24,881 nt of DNA from JAFNAG01 sp964353465 (lineage in GTDB: Bacteria; Acidobacteriota; UBA6911). The notes beneath the pieces were generated by a model. That model was not told where the DNA came from, ran no database searches, and was given only the letters and a program-made list of their open reading frames with translations. The position numbers and the translations under genes are program-made. The stretch lies in NCBI GenBank assembly GCA_964353465.1, contig CAYGWQ010000039.1:1-24881 (forward strand), written 5' to 3'. This document shows positions 13,605 to 21,534 of this stretch, one piece after another (the first letter of the stretch is position 1; every line of letters starts with the position of its first letter).

Positions 13605-16328
13605 TCATTTCCCGGCCCGATGCACTGTGAAGTAGGGCTGGTTTGCCAGGCCCACACCGAATCCCGGATACAGCCACGACGTGTCCGGTCCAGAACTCAA
13701 TTCGAAGTAGTATTGTAGAGGGTAGGGGGATTCCGTATAGGTTGCGGGTATAGCTGCCCGAAAGCGATTAGCCTGTTTCTCCATGGGTGCTGCAACATAG
13801 CGTTCGGCCTGGTTCACATGGCGGTAATACAGAAGGACCGAAACGGCTCCCGGCTTCTCAAGTGACAGCACAATTGGCAAAGGTTGCCCGGGACGAAAAT
13901 TTGACGGCGGTTCGTGGCGACAGGGAACGGATGCCCGTCGGGGGCGGCCCAGCGCCTCCCTGATGGCAGACTGAATCCGGTGCTGCGGCACTTCGCTTCT
14001 CCGGGTCTGCTCCAGCCTCCCGGCCATGTCGGCGATATCATCATCCATGGCCGCCAACCGATCGAGCCAATGGCCCCGCAAATGGGTCTCTTCGCCGATG
14101 GTGATGTCCGGCTGGTAGATGTCCTTGGCACGCGCCGCAAGCGCGGCCCACACTTCCCGGGCGCTGCGGTACTTTTTCAGCGCTTCCTCCAGTGCCGTAA
14201 TGTCGCCCGTGCGTTCATGGATGCCATACAGGACGCCGCTACGCAGTTTGGCGCCGTAGAATCGGCCCAATCCGGCCTGCATGGCCACGTCGACAGCAAG
14301 CCTCCGCCAATCGGATGCGCTCCGATCCGCAACCTGAGATTCTGCCCGGGTCAAATGGCGCTCGGCAACGTCGGCGTAGTCTTCGATCCATTGCGCCACC
14401 TCGATGGGGGAGTATTTACCGCAGCGCTCTCCTTTGAGGAGTTCCCCGGCAAAGTCGTTGATCTGAGAAAACAACTGCGGATCATGCGGACTGACGTTGC
14501 CGAAGACCCTGGGAGCCGGACTGTCGCTGTACGGGTGCCTGCGTTTCGGATCGACGATCGGCTGGTTAGTGTACATCTCAACCCAATAGGTGTTGTTTCC
14601 GGCCGAAGCCCCATGGGCGGTGGTTACCACCGGCAGGATGCGTGAGGCATTGGCCAGCGCCTCCTCGGCGGCTGGAGCTGCGGCGGCGAACTGCGTGCGC
14701 AGGTAGCGCCGCCAGACATCCGGGTCCGAATCGGGATTGTAGAGCAGGCGGCCCCAGACCCTGAGCGTGTACTGATATTTCAGCCAGTCCCATCGCGGCT
14801 TCAAGGAGGCGTCCGCATACCCGCAACGGTCCCCTGCGATTCCCGAGCCGCGGCGGCCCTTGAAGGATAGCGGTTCCATGAGTTCCGCGCCGGCGCTGCC
14901 GCAGAAGCTGAACGCCCGGCTGTGGGCTGCGCCCGTGACCGGATCGCCCCACAACAGAAGCCGCTGTGTGCCCGGCCAGACACGGTGCAACACCCCATAT
15001 CGGCGGTCTTCCCTCAAGAGGTCGCCATATCCATAACGCAGGAAGCTCCGGGACCCGGCGCTGAGCTTCATCAGCCCGGAGCCCTCTTCACCGGGCTTGG
15101 GACGCTCGAGAGCGCGGATTTCCGTCTGGTGATAGGGCATGCCGAGATGCTCAGCCCAGTACTTGGGCGAGATGTTCACCGGCATGTTCGTGGCAAGCGC
15201 AATGTCAATCATGCCCTGGTCCATGCCCTTGGCATGCATGTCGATTTCCACCTTCCGGCCGCATTGCGCGACGCCCTCGAAGACCGTCTTCCAGAAATCA
15301 TAGTTGCCTTCGGGAACCCCGCTCTCCCCATGAATTCTGAAGGTGATGCCGCTGATAAAGGGGCAGGCGTTCAACAAGGTGCGCAGCGCATCGCGGCAGT
15401 ACGGACCATGATTTTCCCTGGAAAGGCCCTCAATCGTGTAGTTGGGTATCAGACTGTTGATCCACTCATAACCGTGCATCCAGATGCCAAGCTGGAATTG
15501 CATGCCCCGGGCCACGGTTTCCGCGCCGATGAATTTCAGCGTTTCGAGATTACGGTCGCGCTCCGCATCAGGCAGGCCGGCGGCTCTGACATGGTATCCG
15601 GGCACGGCCAGCAGGAAGGGGTAAGCGAAGAGGAAATACGCGTCCAGGACGTTGCGGAGAAAATCGTAACCGATCCCAAGGCTCAGGTTAAAGCGGTTGT
15701 AGCGCTGCGTGGCCAGCATGGTGAGATAGCGGGGCCACATGTCCCGGTCGTCGAACCAGGGCTTGTCTTCCACGTCGCTGACGAACAGCCGCGCCAGGCT
15801 GCGCACGACATTGGCCGGCCGCTCGACCGTGGGCGCAGGAATATTCAGGGCGGCCAGCGGATTGGTGCCATTCTGCACACGGTCCGCCAGATCCAGGAGA
15901 GCGTAGACCAGGCCGCGCGCATCGTATCCGCATGCCAGCAGGACTTGTCTGCCGGACACTTTTCCCGGCACCAGTCCAAGGGCTTCCGGCACCTCGGGAA
16001 TCCGGACTCCCGCGCTCTTGAGCACTTGCACGGATGTGGGAGCATTCAGACCTCCGGCCGCGAGGCACATGTCGCCGGGAGGCGACTGGGCTGCACGCTC
16101 GCACCGGCGCACGACGACGCCCCGGGCCAACAGAGATTTCTCGAGCTCCTGAGCCGCCCATTGCGACGGCGCCGCTGCCGCCACGGCATCTCCAGGATCC
16201 AGGATGAGCGAAACTCCCCGTCCTTGGGCCGTGGCGACATCAACACTGGCCGCTCCCAGGGCGGCCGCCATTCCGGCCGCCTTCAGAAACTGCCGCCGGT
16301 TGACAATGTTTCGATCCGTCGATCGCAT
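13605..16328 (-). CDS. Tat-exported glycosidase-like protein, 907 aa
   Basis: The N-terminus has a twin-arginine signal, NRRQFLKAAGMAAALGA with R11-R12, followed by cleavage near TAQG, so the protein is exported folded. Residues about 38-170 resemble the alpha/beta domain that precedes the barrel in GH67/GH20-type enzymes (WAAQELEKSLLARGV, LLACGYDARGLVYALLDLAD). Residues about 180-480 look like a TIM barrel, with ATQRYNRFNLSLGIGYDF, FQLGIWMHGYEW, GITFRIHGESGVPEGNYDFW and EIDMHAKGMDQGMIDIALAT. The acidic residues in RIHGESG and EIDMHAKG are possible catalytic candidates. A helical region and a C-terminal beta domain (about 800-907, GAVSVLLYYRHVNQAE) follow. Substrate unknown; polysaccharide or uronic-acid degradation is an inference. 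The ATG has a good AAGGAGCG site. The 16329-16438 leader shows no convincing promoter. Confidence 0.75.
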   Translation of the reverse strand: MRSTDRNIVNRRQFLKAAGMAAALGAASVDVATAQGRGVSLILDPGDAVAAAAPSQWAAQELEKSLLARGVVVRRCERAAQSPPGDMCLAAGGLNAPTSVQVLKSAGVRIPEVPEALGLVPGKVSGRQVLLACGYDARGLVYALLDLADRVQNGTNPLAALNIPAPTVERPANVVRSLARLFVSDVEDKPWFDDRDMWPRYLTMLATQRYNRFNLSLGIGYDFLRNVLDAYFLFAYPFLLAVPGYHVRAAGLPDAERDRNLETLKFIGAETVARGMQFQLGIWMHGYEWINSLIPNYTIEGLSRENHGPYCRDALRTLLNACPFISGITFRIHGESGVPEGNYDFWKTVFEGVAQCGRKVEIDMHAKGMDQGMIDIALATNMPVNISPKYWAEHLGMPYHQTEIRALERPKPGEEGSGLMKLSAGSRSFLRYGYGDLLREDRRYGVLHRVWPGTQRLLLWGDPVTGAAHSRAFSFCGSAGAELMEPLSFKGRRGSGIAGDRCGYADASLKPRWDWLKYQYTLRVWGRLLYNPDSDPDVWRRYLRTQFAAAAPAAEEALANASRILPVVTTAHGASAGNNTYWVEMYTNQPIVDPKRRHPYSDSPAPRVFGNVSPHDPQLFSQINDFAGELLKGERCGKYSPIEVAQWIEDYADVAERHLTRAESQVADRSASDWRRLAVDVAMQAGLGRFYGAKLRSGVLYGIHERTGDITALEEALKKYRSAREVWAALAARAKDIYQPDITIGEETHLRGHWLDRLAAMDDDIADMAGRLEQTRRSEVPQHRIQSAIREALGRPRRASVPCRHEPPSNFRPGQPLPIVLSLEKPGAVSVLLYYRHVNQAERYVAAPMEKQANRFRAAIPATYTESPYPLQYYFELSSGPDTSWLYPGFGVGLANQPYFTVHRAGK

Positions 16329-16438
16329 GAATCGCTCCTTTGGCTTCTTTGGTTTCCGACCGGCCTATTAATCCATACATGCCCGCCCGCGGTCACGAGA
16401 ATTTATTGTGCAAGGTCACTGACCGCTCGAGCCGCTTT

Positions 16439-16507
16439 TTGAAACCACGAAATACACGAAAAACACGAAAGTGAAATTTCGTGTATTTCGTGTATTTCGT
16501 GGTTCAA
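16439..16507. repeat. 69-nt intergenic palindrome of CACGAAA/TTTCGTG repeats
   Basis: Left arm 16439-16470 (ttgaaaccacgaaatacacg, then aaaaacacgaaa) pairs almost perfectly with right arm 16475-16507 (aatttcgtgtatttcgtg, then tatttcgtggttcaa) around a 4-nt loop. Each arm is itself a run of roughly 9-nt units (ACGAAATAC-type). Translated, it gives the FRVFRVFRG and FVVFVYFVV peptides often mis-annotated as genes in environmental genomes. It sits between two divergently transcribed genes, so it is a dispersed repeat rather than a terminator. Confidence 0.85.
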
Positions 16508-16578
16508 GCATTTGGTTGTGGCTATGCTGCGCTGTGTGTTTTCTGGTTGTATCTCTGGCCGCTGCGGATCGCGCATCC

Positions 16579-16607
16579 TTGTGTACGGGGAACCGCAAAG
16601 GTATCAT
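16579..16607 (+). promoter_or_regulatory. Candidate promoter for the TauE/SafE gene
   Basis: TTGTGT (16579-16584) and TATCAT (16602-16607) are spaced by exactly 17 nt; the -10 box matches 5 of 6 consensus bases and the -35 box 3 of 6. Transcription would begin around 16614, leaving a leader of about 29 nt with GGAGG before the start at 16643. Confidence 0.45.
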
Positions 16608-16642
16608 CGCAGCGAATGATTGCCACTTCGTGGAGGATTCTC

Positions 16643-17005
16643 ATGGCGCGCGAATTTCTTCTGGTTCTGCTCGGACTCGCCGCAGGGATGCTCAGCGGCC
16701 TTATTGGCATCGGCGGAGGAATCATCATCATTCCCGCCCTGGTCTTGCTCTTCGGCCTGACACAACATCGGGCCCAGGGAACAACGCTGGCGCTCCTGAT
16801 TCCACCCATAGGCATCCTGGCCGCGTGGACCTACTACAAGCAGGGATTTGTGGATGTTCGGATTGCTCTCTTCATTGCCATAGGTTTTGTGGCCGGCAGC
16901 TATTTCGGGGCCAGGGTTGCGACTCGATTCAGTGACGCGACGCTGGAGCGAGTGTTTGGATTCGCCCTCCTGCTGATTGCCCTGAAGATGATCGTCGGGA
17001 AGTGA
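16643..17005 (+). CDS. Half-size TauE/SafE family membrane permease, 120 aa
   Basis: This is a four-helix protein with the family signature near the N-terminus, LGLAAGMLSGLIGIGGGIII, followed by IPALVLLFGLTQHRAQGTTL. The TauE/SafE family exports sulfite, sulfoacetate or other organosulfur/anionic compounds. Full-length members have about 250 residues and two repeats of four helices; this one has a single repeat and would have to dimerise, a form known for some members. The frame ends in a normal C-terminal helix (VFGFALLLIALKMIVGK), so it is not obviously truncated. The ATG at 16643 follows GGAGG. Upstream in-frame codons run through the palindrome and are not counted. Substrate unknown. It lies 131 nt before the radical SAM gene. 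Confidence 0.88.
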   Translation: MAREFLLVLLGLAAGMLSGLIGIGGGIIIIPALVLLFGLTQHRAQGTTLALLIPPIGILAAWTYYKQGFVDVRIALFIAIGFVAGSYFGARVATRFSDATLERVFGFALLLIALKMIVGK

Positions 17006-17082
17006 CCGACGGCCATCGCCTGCTACGAATTTGCGCGAATATCACCGGAGGCGGATTACATCATCTTTACCCCTGTTTTTGT

Positions 17083-17111
17083 TTGAGTCTCACGCGCGTA
17101 TATCCTATGCT
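17083..17111 (+). promoter_or_regulatory. Weak candidate promoter for the radical SAM gene
   Basis: TTGAGT (17083-17088) and TATGCT (17106-17111), spaced 17 nt, each match 4 of 6 consensus bases. The expected start of transcription falls about 20 nt before the ATG at 17137. Co-transcription with the permease gene is an alternative. Confidence 0.3.
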
Positions 17112-17136
17112 TCATGGAGGGGGTGGTAAGGTAGAC

Positions 17137-18981
17137 ATGAAGGAAGAAATGGACAACATCCGCCGGCTGAACGGGGCGGACTCGGAGCGTGTTGGATCTG
17201 CTGCAAAGGGAAAGCTCTTCGTCCTTACAGCGCCTCTCACCGAGATTATCGATCACGCGGGCTTCTTCATTCAGATGGCAATGGCGTCCATGCCCACCTG
17301 GATGGAAGGAGTCATGAACAAGAAGTATCCCCGGTGGCGCGAGCTGGAGCGCAACGAAGACGGTTCGGCGCGATGCATGACTGCCGGGGTACGGATTCTG
17401 GAATCTTCGCTGCTTCGCTGCTTCTCTCCCGAAGATGTAGTCGCCTGCTATCCCGATGATCTTCACAAGTTCGTCGGTCCGGATACCCGCGTGGTTGCCG
17501 TCTCCACTCACAATCCGTTGGGCGTCACTTTTGCGGCGGGCGTATATGCCTCCGTCTTCGGCACGTCGAAGAACCCCATTAATTCCCATTATGCCAGACA
17601 GCTGTTTGCGAGCCTCAAGGAAAATCCATGGCGCAACAACTTCAAAGTCATCGTGGGCGGGGCCGGGGCTTGGCAGATCACCCAAACGCACAGCCATGAA
17701 GAACTGGGCATCGACTGTGTGGTCGAGGGCAGGAGTGAATCACCCGAGACTCTCGAATTGTTGCAGAAGGCGGTCCGGGGAGAAAATCTACCGCTCGATG
17801 TCGCCATCTCCCCTCCCACAGATCGGGAGAGCATCCTCGTGCCCGAGAAACGCACGACCTTCGGCGTAGTAGAAATGACGTCCGGCTGCGGCAGGCGGTG
17901 CCGCTTCTGTCTGCCCGATTTGAGCCCCCAGATTGATCTGCCCAAAGAAAAAATCATGGCGGGTGTCCGCGCGAACATCCTGAACGGCAACAAGCAGATC
18001 TCGCTGGCGACTGAGGACATGTTCATCTGGGGGCAGGTGCAGACAGATACTCCCTTTTATTTCCCCAACCGCGAAGCATTGCTGGATCTGTATGCGGAGG
18101 TCGTGAACACGCCGGGCGTAGAGCAGCTCCTGCTGAGCCACAGCACGATGGCGCCCGCGGTGGTTGATCCGGTTTTGATCCGGAAGCTCTCCGATCTATT
18201 GCTGGCCAAGAGCCCGATTCACCTTCCCTCATTCAGCACTCATCACGCCAATAAGATTCTTTCGCCGTTGATCGGCCTGGAGACGGGCTCCGTCCCGCTG
18301 GCAAAGAAGATCATGCCCGGAAAAGCGGCTCCCTTCCCGATTGAGGAATGGCCCAGCATTTTTGTGCAGGGCCTGACCATCATGAACCGCAATAACTGGT
18401 TTCCTGTGGTCACTTTGATTCTGGGGAGCCCGGACGAAACGGATGAGGACACCAGAGCCACATTGGATCTGGTATACGAAGTGGAACGCCGGAACCTGTT
18501 TGCATTCTTCGTCCCGTCGATTTTCACGCCGTTGCACGACACCCGCATGGCCGGGCACGAAGGGATTACAGAGACCCGGCAGATGACGCCCCTTCAGTGG
18601 CAATTGATGATGAAATGCTGGAAGATGAACCTGCGTGCAGCGCAGTTTACATGGTGGGCGCCGTTTGTCTGGCGGCTGGGGGCGATCGCGCTGTGGCTCT
18701 TCCGGCTGCGCAAGTTGAACGGGCCGCAATTCACCTGGCCCCTCCTGCTGTTTTCCAGTGCCCTTCCCGAAAGCCTCATGGCCCGCATGGGAAAGATCTA
18801 TCCCGGCAAGGCGCTCAAGATAAAGAGCCGCAAAGAACTGCTCGCCACCATCCGGCCGCAGTTATGGAAATACTTGCGAAGGGACGCTGGCGACATACCT
18901 GGGGCTGAGGAACCGGATCAGTCATGCCGAACCGCCCGGACGATTCCGGTTTTTGCCGCCACGGGCAGCGGGATCTGCTGA
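17137..18981 (+). CDS. Radical SAM protein with cobalamin-binding-type N-terminal domain, 614 aa
   Basis: The radical SAM cluster motif CGRRCRFC (C251, C255, C258) binds the 4Fe-4S cluster used to cleave S-adenosylmethionine. The N-terminal part resembles B12-binding domains of the BchE-like class: STHNPLG (S123-G129, with His in the position usually held by DxHxxG), VIVGGAGAWQI and CVVEGRSESPE. The D of DxHxxG is absent, so cobalamin may not be bound through that His. The barrel continues with LATEDMFIW, GLETGS and LGSPDETDEDT, the last two being conserved SAM/substrate elements. A basic, aromatic segment (FVWRLGAIALWLFRLRKLNG, about 510-530) may contact the membrane. The ATG at 17137 is the preferred start (AAGG site); an upstream start at 17002 would overlap the permease gene. 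Reaction and substrate are unknown. Confidence 0.85.
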   Translation: MKEEMDNIRRLNGADSERVGSAAKGKLFVLTAPLTEIIDHAGFFIQMAMASMPTWMEGVMNKKYPRWRELERNEDGSARCMTAGVRILESSLLRCFSPEDVVACYPDDLHKFVGPDTRVVAVSTHNPLGVTFAAGVYASVFGTSKNPINSHYARQLFASLKENPWRNNFKVIVGGAGAWQITQTHSHEELGIDCVVEGRSESPETLELLQKAVRGENLPLDVAISPPTDRESILVPEKRTTFGVVEMTSGCGRRCRFCLPDLSPQIDLPKEKIMAGVRANILNGNKQISLATEDMFIWGQVQTDTPFYFPNREALLDLYAEVVNTPGVEQLLLSHSTMAPAVVDPVLIRKLSDLLLAKSPIHLPSFSTHHANKILSPLIGLETGSVPLAKKIMPGKAAPFPIEEWPSIFVQGLTIMNRNNWFPVVTLILGSPDETDEDTRATLDLVYEVERRNLFAFFVPSIFTPLHDTRMAGHEGITETRQMTPLQWQLMMKCWKMNLRAAQFTWWAPFVWRLGAIALWLFRLRKLNGPQFTWPLLLFSSALPESLMARMGKIYPGKALKIKSRKELLATIRPQLWKYLRRDAGDIPGAEEPDQSCRTARTIPVFAATGSGIC

Positions 18982-19030
18982 TTGCACTGCCTGCTGCTGC
19001 TTTCGGTTGCGGTTCCCGCATTTCCTGGCG

Positions 19031-21022
19031 TCAAAACCGCTTTTCCGGCGGCGGCACCGGAGTGAGTTTCCCCCATCCCTGCTCCTTCGCCGTTTTCATG
19101 TCGTTTATCAAACGTTCCGGGAGCTTCTCGTTCAGCTTGGGCGGCGTAGCCGTGTTTCCTACCACCCACGCGAGAGCGGCCAGCGTTCTTGAAACGGCTT
19201 GCATCTGCTGGTAATCGAGCTTATCGGCGCTGTCGGTGACCCGGTGGTAATCCGGGTGCAGGCCGCTGGTGAAAAAGACGACGGGTATTCCCATCTTGGC
19301 GAAGTTGTAATGGTCGCTGCGGTAAAAAATGCGCTGTCCGTTCGGTGCCGGGCCGAGATTGTCGTGGGTGGCGTCGGGGGCCGTGACGTCATAGAAGTGA
19401 TTGAGGCTCAGCTTCTGATAGTTATTGTTGACGGATTCCAGCATCTTTCCCACGTCGTCGCTGCTGATCTCGGGACCGACCACGAAGATCTCGTTCGGCT
19501 CGACCAGCTTGTATTGGGGCGGGTCGACATAGCCCGGTGTTTTGTGGCGGCCGATCATATCCATGTTGAGGTTCAGGATCACCTTGGAGATATCCACCGG
19601 AGGGAATTGGTTGAAATACTGGGAGCCCCAGAGGCCTCTCTCCTCTCCCGCGACCCACAAGAAGATCATCGTGCGCTTGGGCCTGATCCCTTTTGCCGCC
19701 CCTTCCGCAAAAGCACGGGCCATAGCCATGACTCCGGCGCAACCCGAGGCGTCGTCGTCGGCTCCGTTGAAAATCACGTCGCTGTTGCTGCCGGGCACAG
19801 CCAGTCCGACATGATCGAGGTGGGCGGTCATGACCACGTACTCATTCTTGAGCACCGGATCGCTCCCCTCCAGCATACCGATCACGTTATAGGCGTAATT
19901 GCGGTCGCTGGTAACGGAGACGGTAAGACTGAGTTTCTTCTGCGTATTAAGCTCAAAAGACGCAAGCCTGGTTCTGGCCACAACGCCTTCGAGTACCTGC
20001 GCCGCGTTGAGCTTTTCCCCCTGGAAGATGGCAGTAGTCAGCTCCAGCCCTGCCGTGATCGAGGGGACCGAGGCTGGCCGGGCATCCTGAAATTTCACCA
20101 CCTGGTAGGCCGGGCCGTTGGGCCCTGCGCCGCGTCCGCCAGCAGCCGGATTGGTCAACTGCTGCAAGGTTGGGACCATGATGATGCCCAGCGCTCCGTT
20201 TTTCGACGCGTAGCCCTGCGGCGTCATGAAGTCGGTGTTTTCTTCGCCAAGCGGATTGGCCACCCCGCCGCCCCGGCCCCGCCCTCCTGCCGCAGCATCG
20301 CCCTGACCGCCCCCGCGGGCCGCCGGTGCCGCGGCCGGCTGTGCCGGCGCCAATTCCGGCGGCACGCCCGCAACTACCAGGACCTTGCCGCGGACATCGA
20401 TGCCTGCGTAGGGATTGGTGTTGGTTTTGTTGATGACATACCCGTTCCCGACAAAAACCATTTGGGCTTCTACGATGTTGGCCGGACTGGCTGTCCCGCC
20501 GCCGCGGCCGCCGCCAAACCCACCGCCGCCGCCAATCGTCCATTCCCTGGTGTATTCATAGTTGCGGGGGCCTGCCGGAACGGCCGTGGCACCTCCCGCC
20601 CTGCCTCGCCCGCCTCCGGCAGGCGGCGGAGGCATGTTCAAGGACAGCTTCATCTCTGCCGCATTCGACTGGTTGCTCACCAGCTCGATCGGCATAAGAT
20701 AGGGCTCCAGCGGCCCGTCCGTGCCCGTCGTACTGCCTCCCGGCTTCAGGCCCCATTGGTGTAAACGACTGGCAATGTACTTTGCGGCAGCATTGTAACC
20801 GCGGGAAGGCTGGTAGCGCCCTTCCAACTCGTCGGAGGCCAGATAATACTCATACTCCTTCAGCTCTTCCGCCGTGATTGCATCGGCGTTGCCGTAGCTC
20901 GCAGTGGTCGCCGCGGATTTCCTGTTATTTTTCACCTTGGGCTGTTGCGGCGCCGCTTCGATCCACGCTAAAGCCAGCAACATCACTCCCAAAATGGCAA
21001 CGCTTCCTATGACTCGACGCAT
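19031..21022 (-). CDS. Secreted M28-family metallopeptidase, 663 aa
   Basis: This is a zinc-dependent exopeptidase of the M28 (aminopeptidase/PSMA-like) family. A signal peptide starts MRRVIGSVAILGVMLLALAW. Metal-site motifs are TAHLDHVG (H401, D403), NGADDDASGCAG, GEERGLWGS (catalytic and metal Glu), NLNMDMIGR and HPDYHRVTDSADKLD, so both zinc sites look complete. A PA-like domain lies between about residues 145 and 330, with an unusual Gly/Ala/Arg-rich insert (PAAAPAARGGGQGDAAAGG then RGRGGGVANP) and another Gly-rich stretch near residue 140-180. The ATG at 21022 (GAGG site) is preferred over a TTG at 21067. It is convergent with the radical SAM gene 49 nt away, and no terminator hairpin is evident in that gap. 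Peptide substrate unknown. Confidence 0.93.
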   Translation of the reverse strand: MRRVIGSVAILGVMLLALAWIEAAPQQPKVKNNRKSAATTASYGNADAITAEELKEYEYYLASDELEGRYQPSRGYNAAAKYIASRLHQWGLKPGGSTTGTDGPLEPYLMPIELVSNQSNAAEMKLSLNMPPPPAGGGRGRAGGATAVPAGPRNYEYTREWTIGGGGGFGGGRGGGTASPANIVEAQMVFVGNGYVINKTNTNPYAGIDVRGKVLVVAGVPPELAPAQPAAAPAARGGGQGDAAAGGRGRGGGVANPLGEENTDFMTPQGYASKNGALGIIMVPTLQQLTNPAAGGRGAGPNGPAYQVVKFQDARPASVPSITAGLELTTAIFQGEKLNAAQVLEGVVARTRLASFELNTQKKLSLTVSVTSDRNYAYNVIGMLEGSDPVLKNEYVVMTAHLDHVGLAVPGSNSDVIFNGADDDASGCAGVMAMARAFAEGAAKGIRPKRTMIFLWVAGEERGLWGSQYFNQFPPVDISKVILNLNMDMIGRHKTPGYVDPPQYKLVEPNEIFVVGPEISSDDVGKMLESVNNNYQKLSLNHFYDVTAPDATHDNLGPAPNGQRIFYRSDHYNFAKMGIPVVFFTSGLHPDYHRVTDSADKLDYQQMQAVSRTLAALAWVVGNTATPPKLNEKLPERLINDMKTAKEQGWGKLTPVPPPEKRF

Positions 21023-21190
21023 ATGGGGCCTCGTATTGATTGTGTTTTGCAGTTTCTTGGACGGCAAAGATTACCATTGGCCACGCGATGAGTCATCCGG
21101 AATCATCGATTCCCGGGGATTTAACTGCCGGCTGTTGTCAAGGAATTTCTTTCCCTCCGTGGCGGAAATCGCTAATAATGCTCCTGATCT

Positions 21191-21225
21191 CCGGCATTCC
21201 TTATATAATAAAAGATGTATGCCGG
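21191..21225 (+). promoter_or_regulatory. Promoter region of the kor operon with an inverted repeat around the -10 box
   Basis: TATAAT (21204-21209) is a perfect -10 box; no good -35 box is found at the right distance, which suggests an activator or an alternative factor. It lies inside an inverted repeat CCGGCAT (21191-21197) and ATGCCGG (21219-21225), which extends with one bulge to ATCT/AGAT, so a regulator site or a leader hairpin is possible. The start codon of korD is 44 nt downstream of the repeat. Confidence 0.4.
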
Positions 21226-21269
21226 CAGATGTGCTGAGCGGCAGCAGGTTTCATTGAAGGAGAGAATCG

Positions 21270-21521
21270 ATGGCGCAAGAAACGAAAAAATCCCGAGAGC
21301 CTCGAGGAGAGGTGATCATTGATGCGGAGCGATGCAAAGGGTGCGGATTTTGCATCGAGTTCTGCCCGACGGAAGTGCTCGTGTTTTCCGGCGAGTTCAA
21401 CACCAAGGGTTATCACCCGCCCTATGCGGCGAAGCCTGAGGCATGCACGGGATGCGACTTGTGTGGCATTTATTGTCCGGACTTTGCTGTTTTCGGCATC
21501 CGGATCAAAGCGGTAGCCTGA
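21270..21521 (+). CDS. korD: 2-oxoacid:ferredoxin oxidoreductase delta subunit (4Fe-4S), 83 aa
   Basis: Two cysteine clusters, CKGCGFCIEFCP and CTGCDLCGIYCP, bind two 4Fe-4S clusters of the bacterial ferredoxin type. The protein passes electrons from the TPP-containing catalytic subunits to ferredoxin in the anaerobic 2-oxoacid oxidation complex (KorD/VorD-type delta subunit). The order korD-korA-korB-korC with 13-nt and overlapping junctions supports the assignment; which 2-oxoacid is used (2-oxoglutarate, 2-oxoisovalerate or pyruvate) cannot be decided here. The ATG follows an AAGGAGAG site. The gene opens the operon, downstream of the candidate promoter at 21191-21225. Confidence 0.92.
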   Translation: MAQETKKSREPRGEVIIDAERCKGCGFCIEFCPTEVLVFSGEFNTKGYHPPYAAKPEACTGCDLCGIYCPDFAVFGIRIKAVA

Positions 21522-21534
21522 AAGGAGGCCCAGC

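Noticed and set aside
14922..16442. 506-residue plus-strand frame opposite the Tat-exported protein gene
   Set aside because: Shadow of a real gene with a Tat signal and a good ribosome-binding site; composition is His/Arg-rich as expected for an antisense frame.
16481..16642. Extended N-terminus of the TauE/SafE gene starting MYFVYFVVQAF
   Set aside because: It is translation of the palindromic repeat; the ATG at 16643 has a GGAGG site and begins the family domain.
19199..20764. 521-residue plus-strand frame opposite the M28 peptidase
   Set aside because: Shadow frame; the opposite strand carries all M28 metal motifs.
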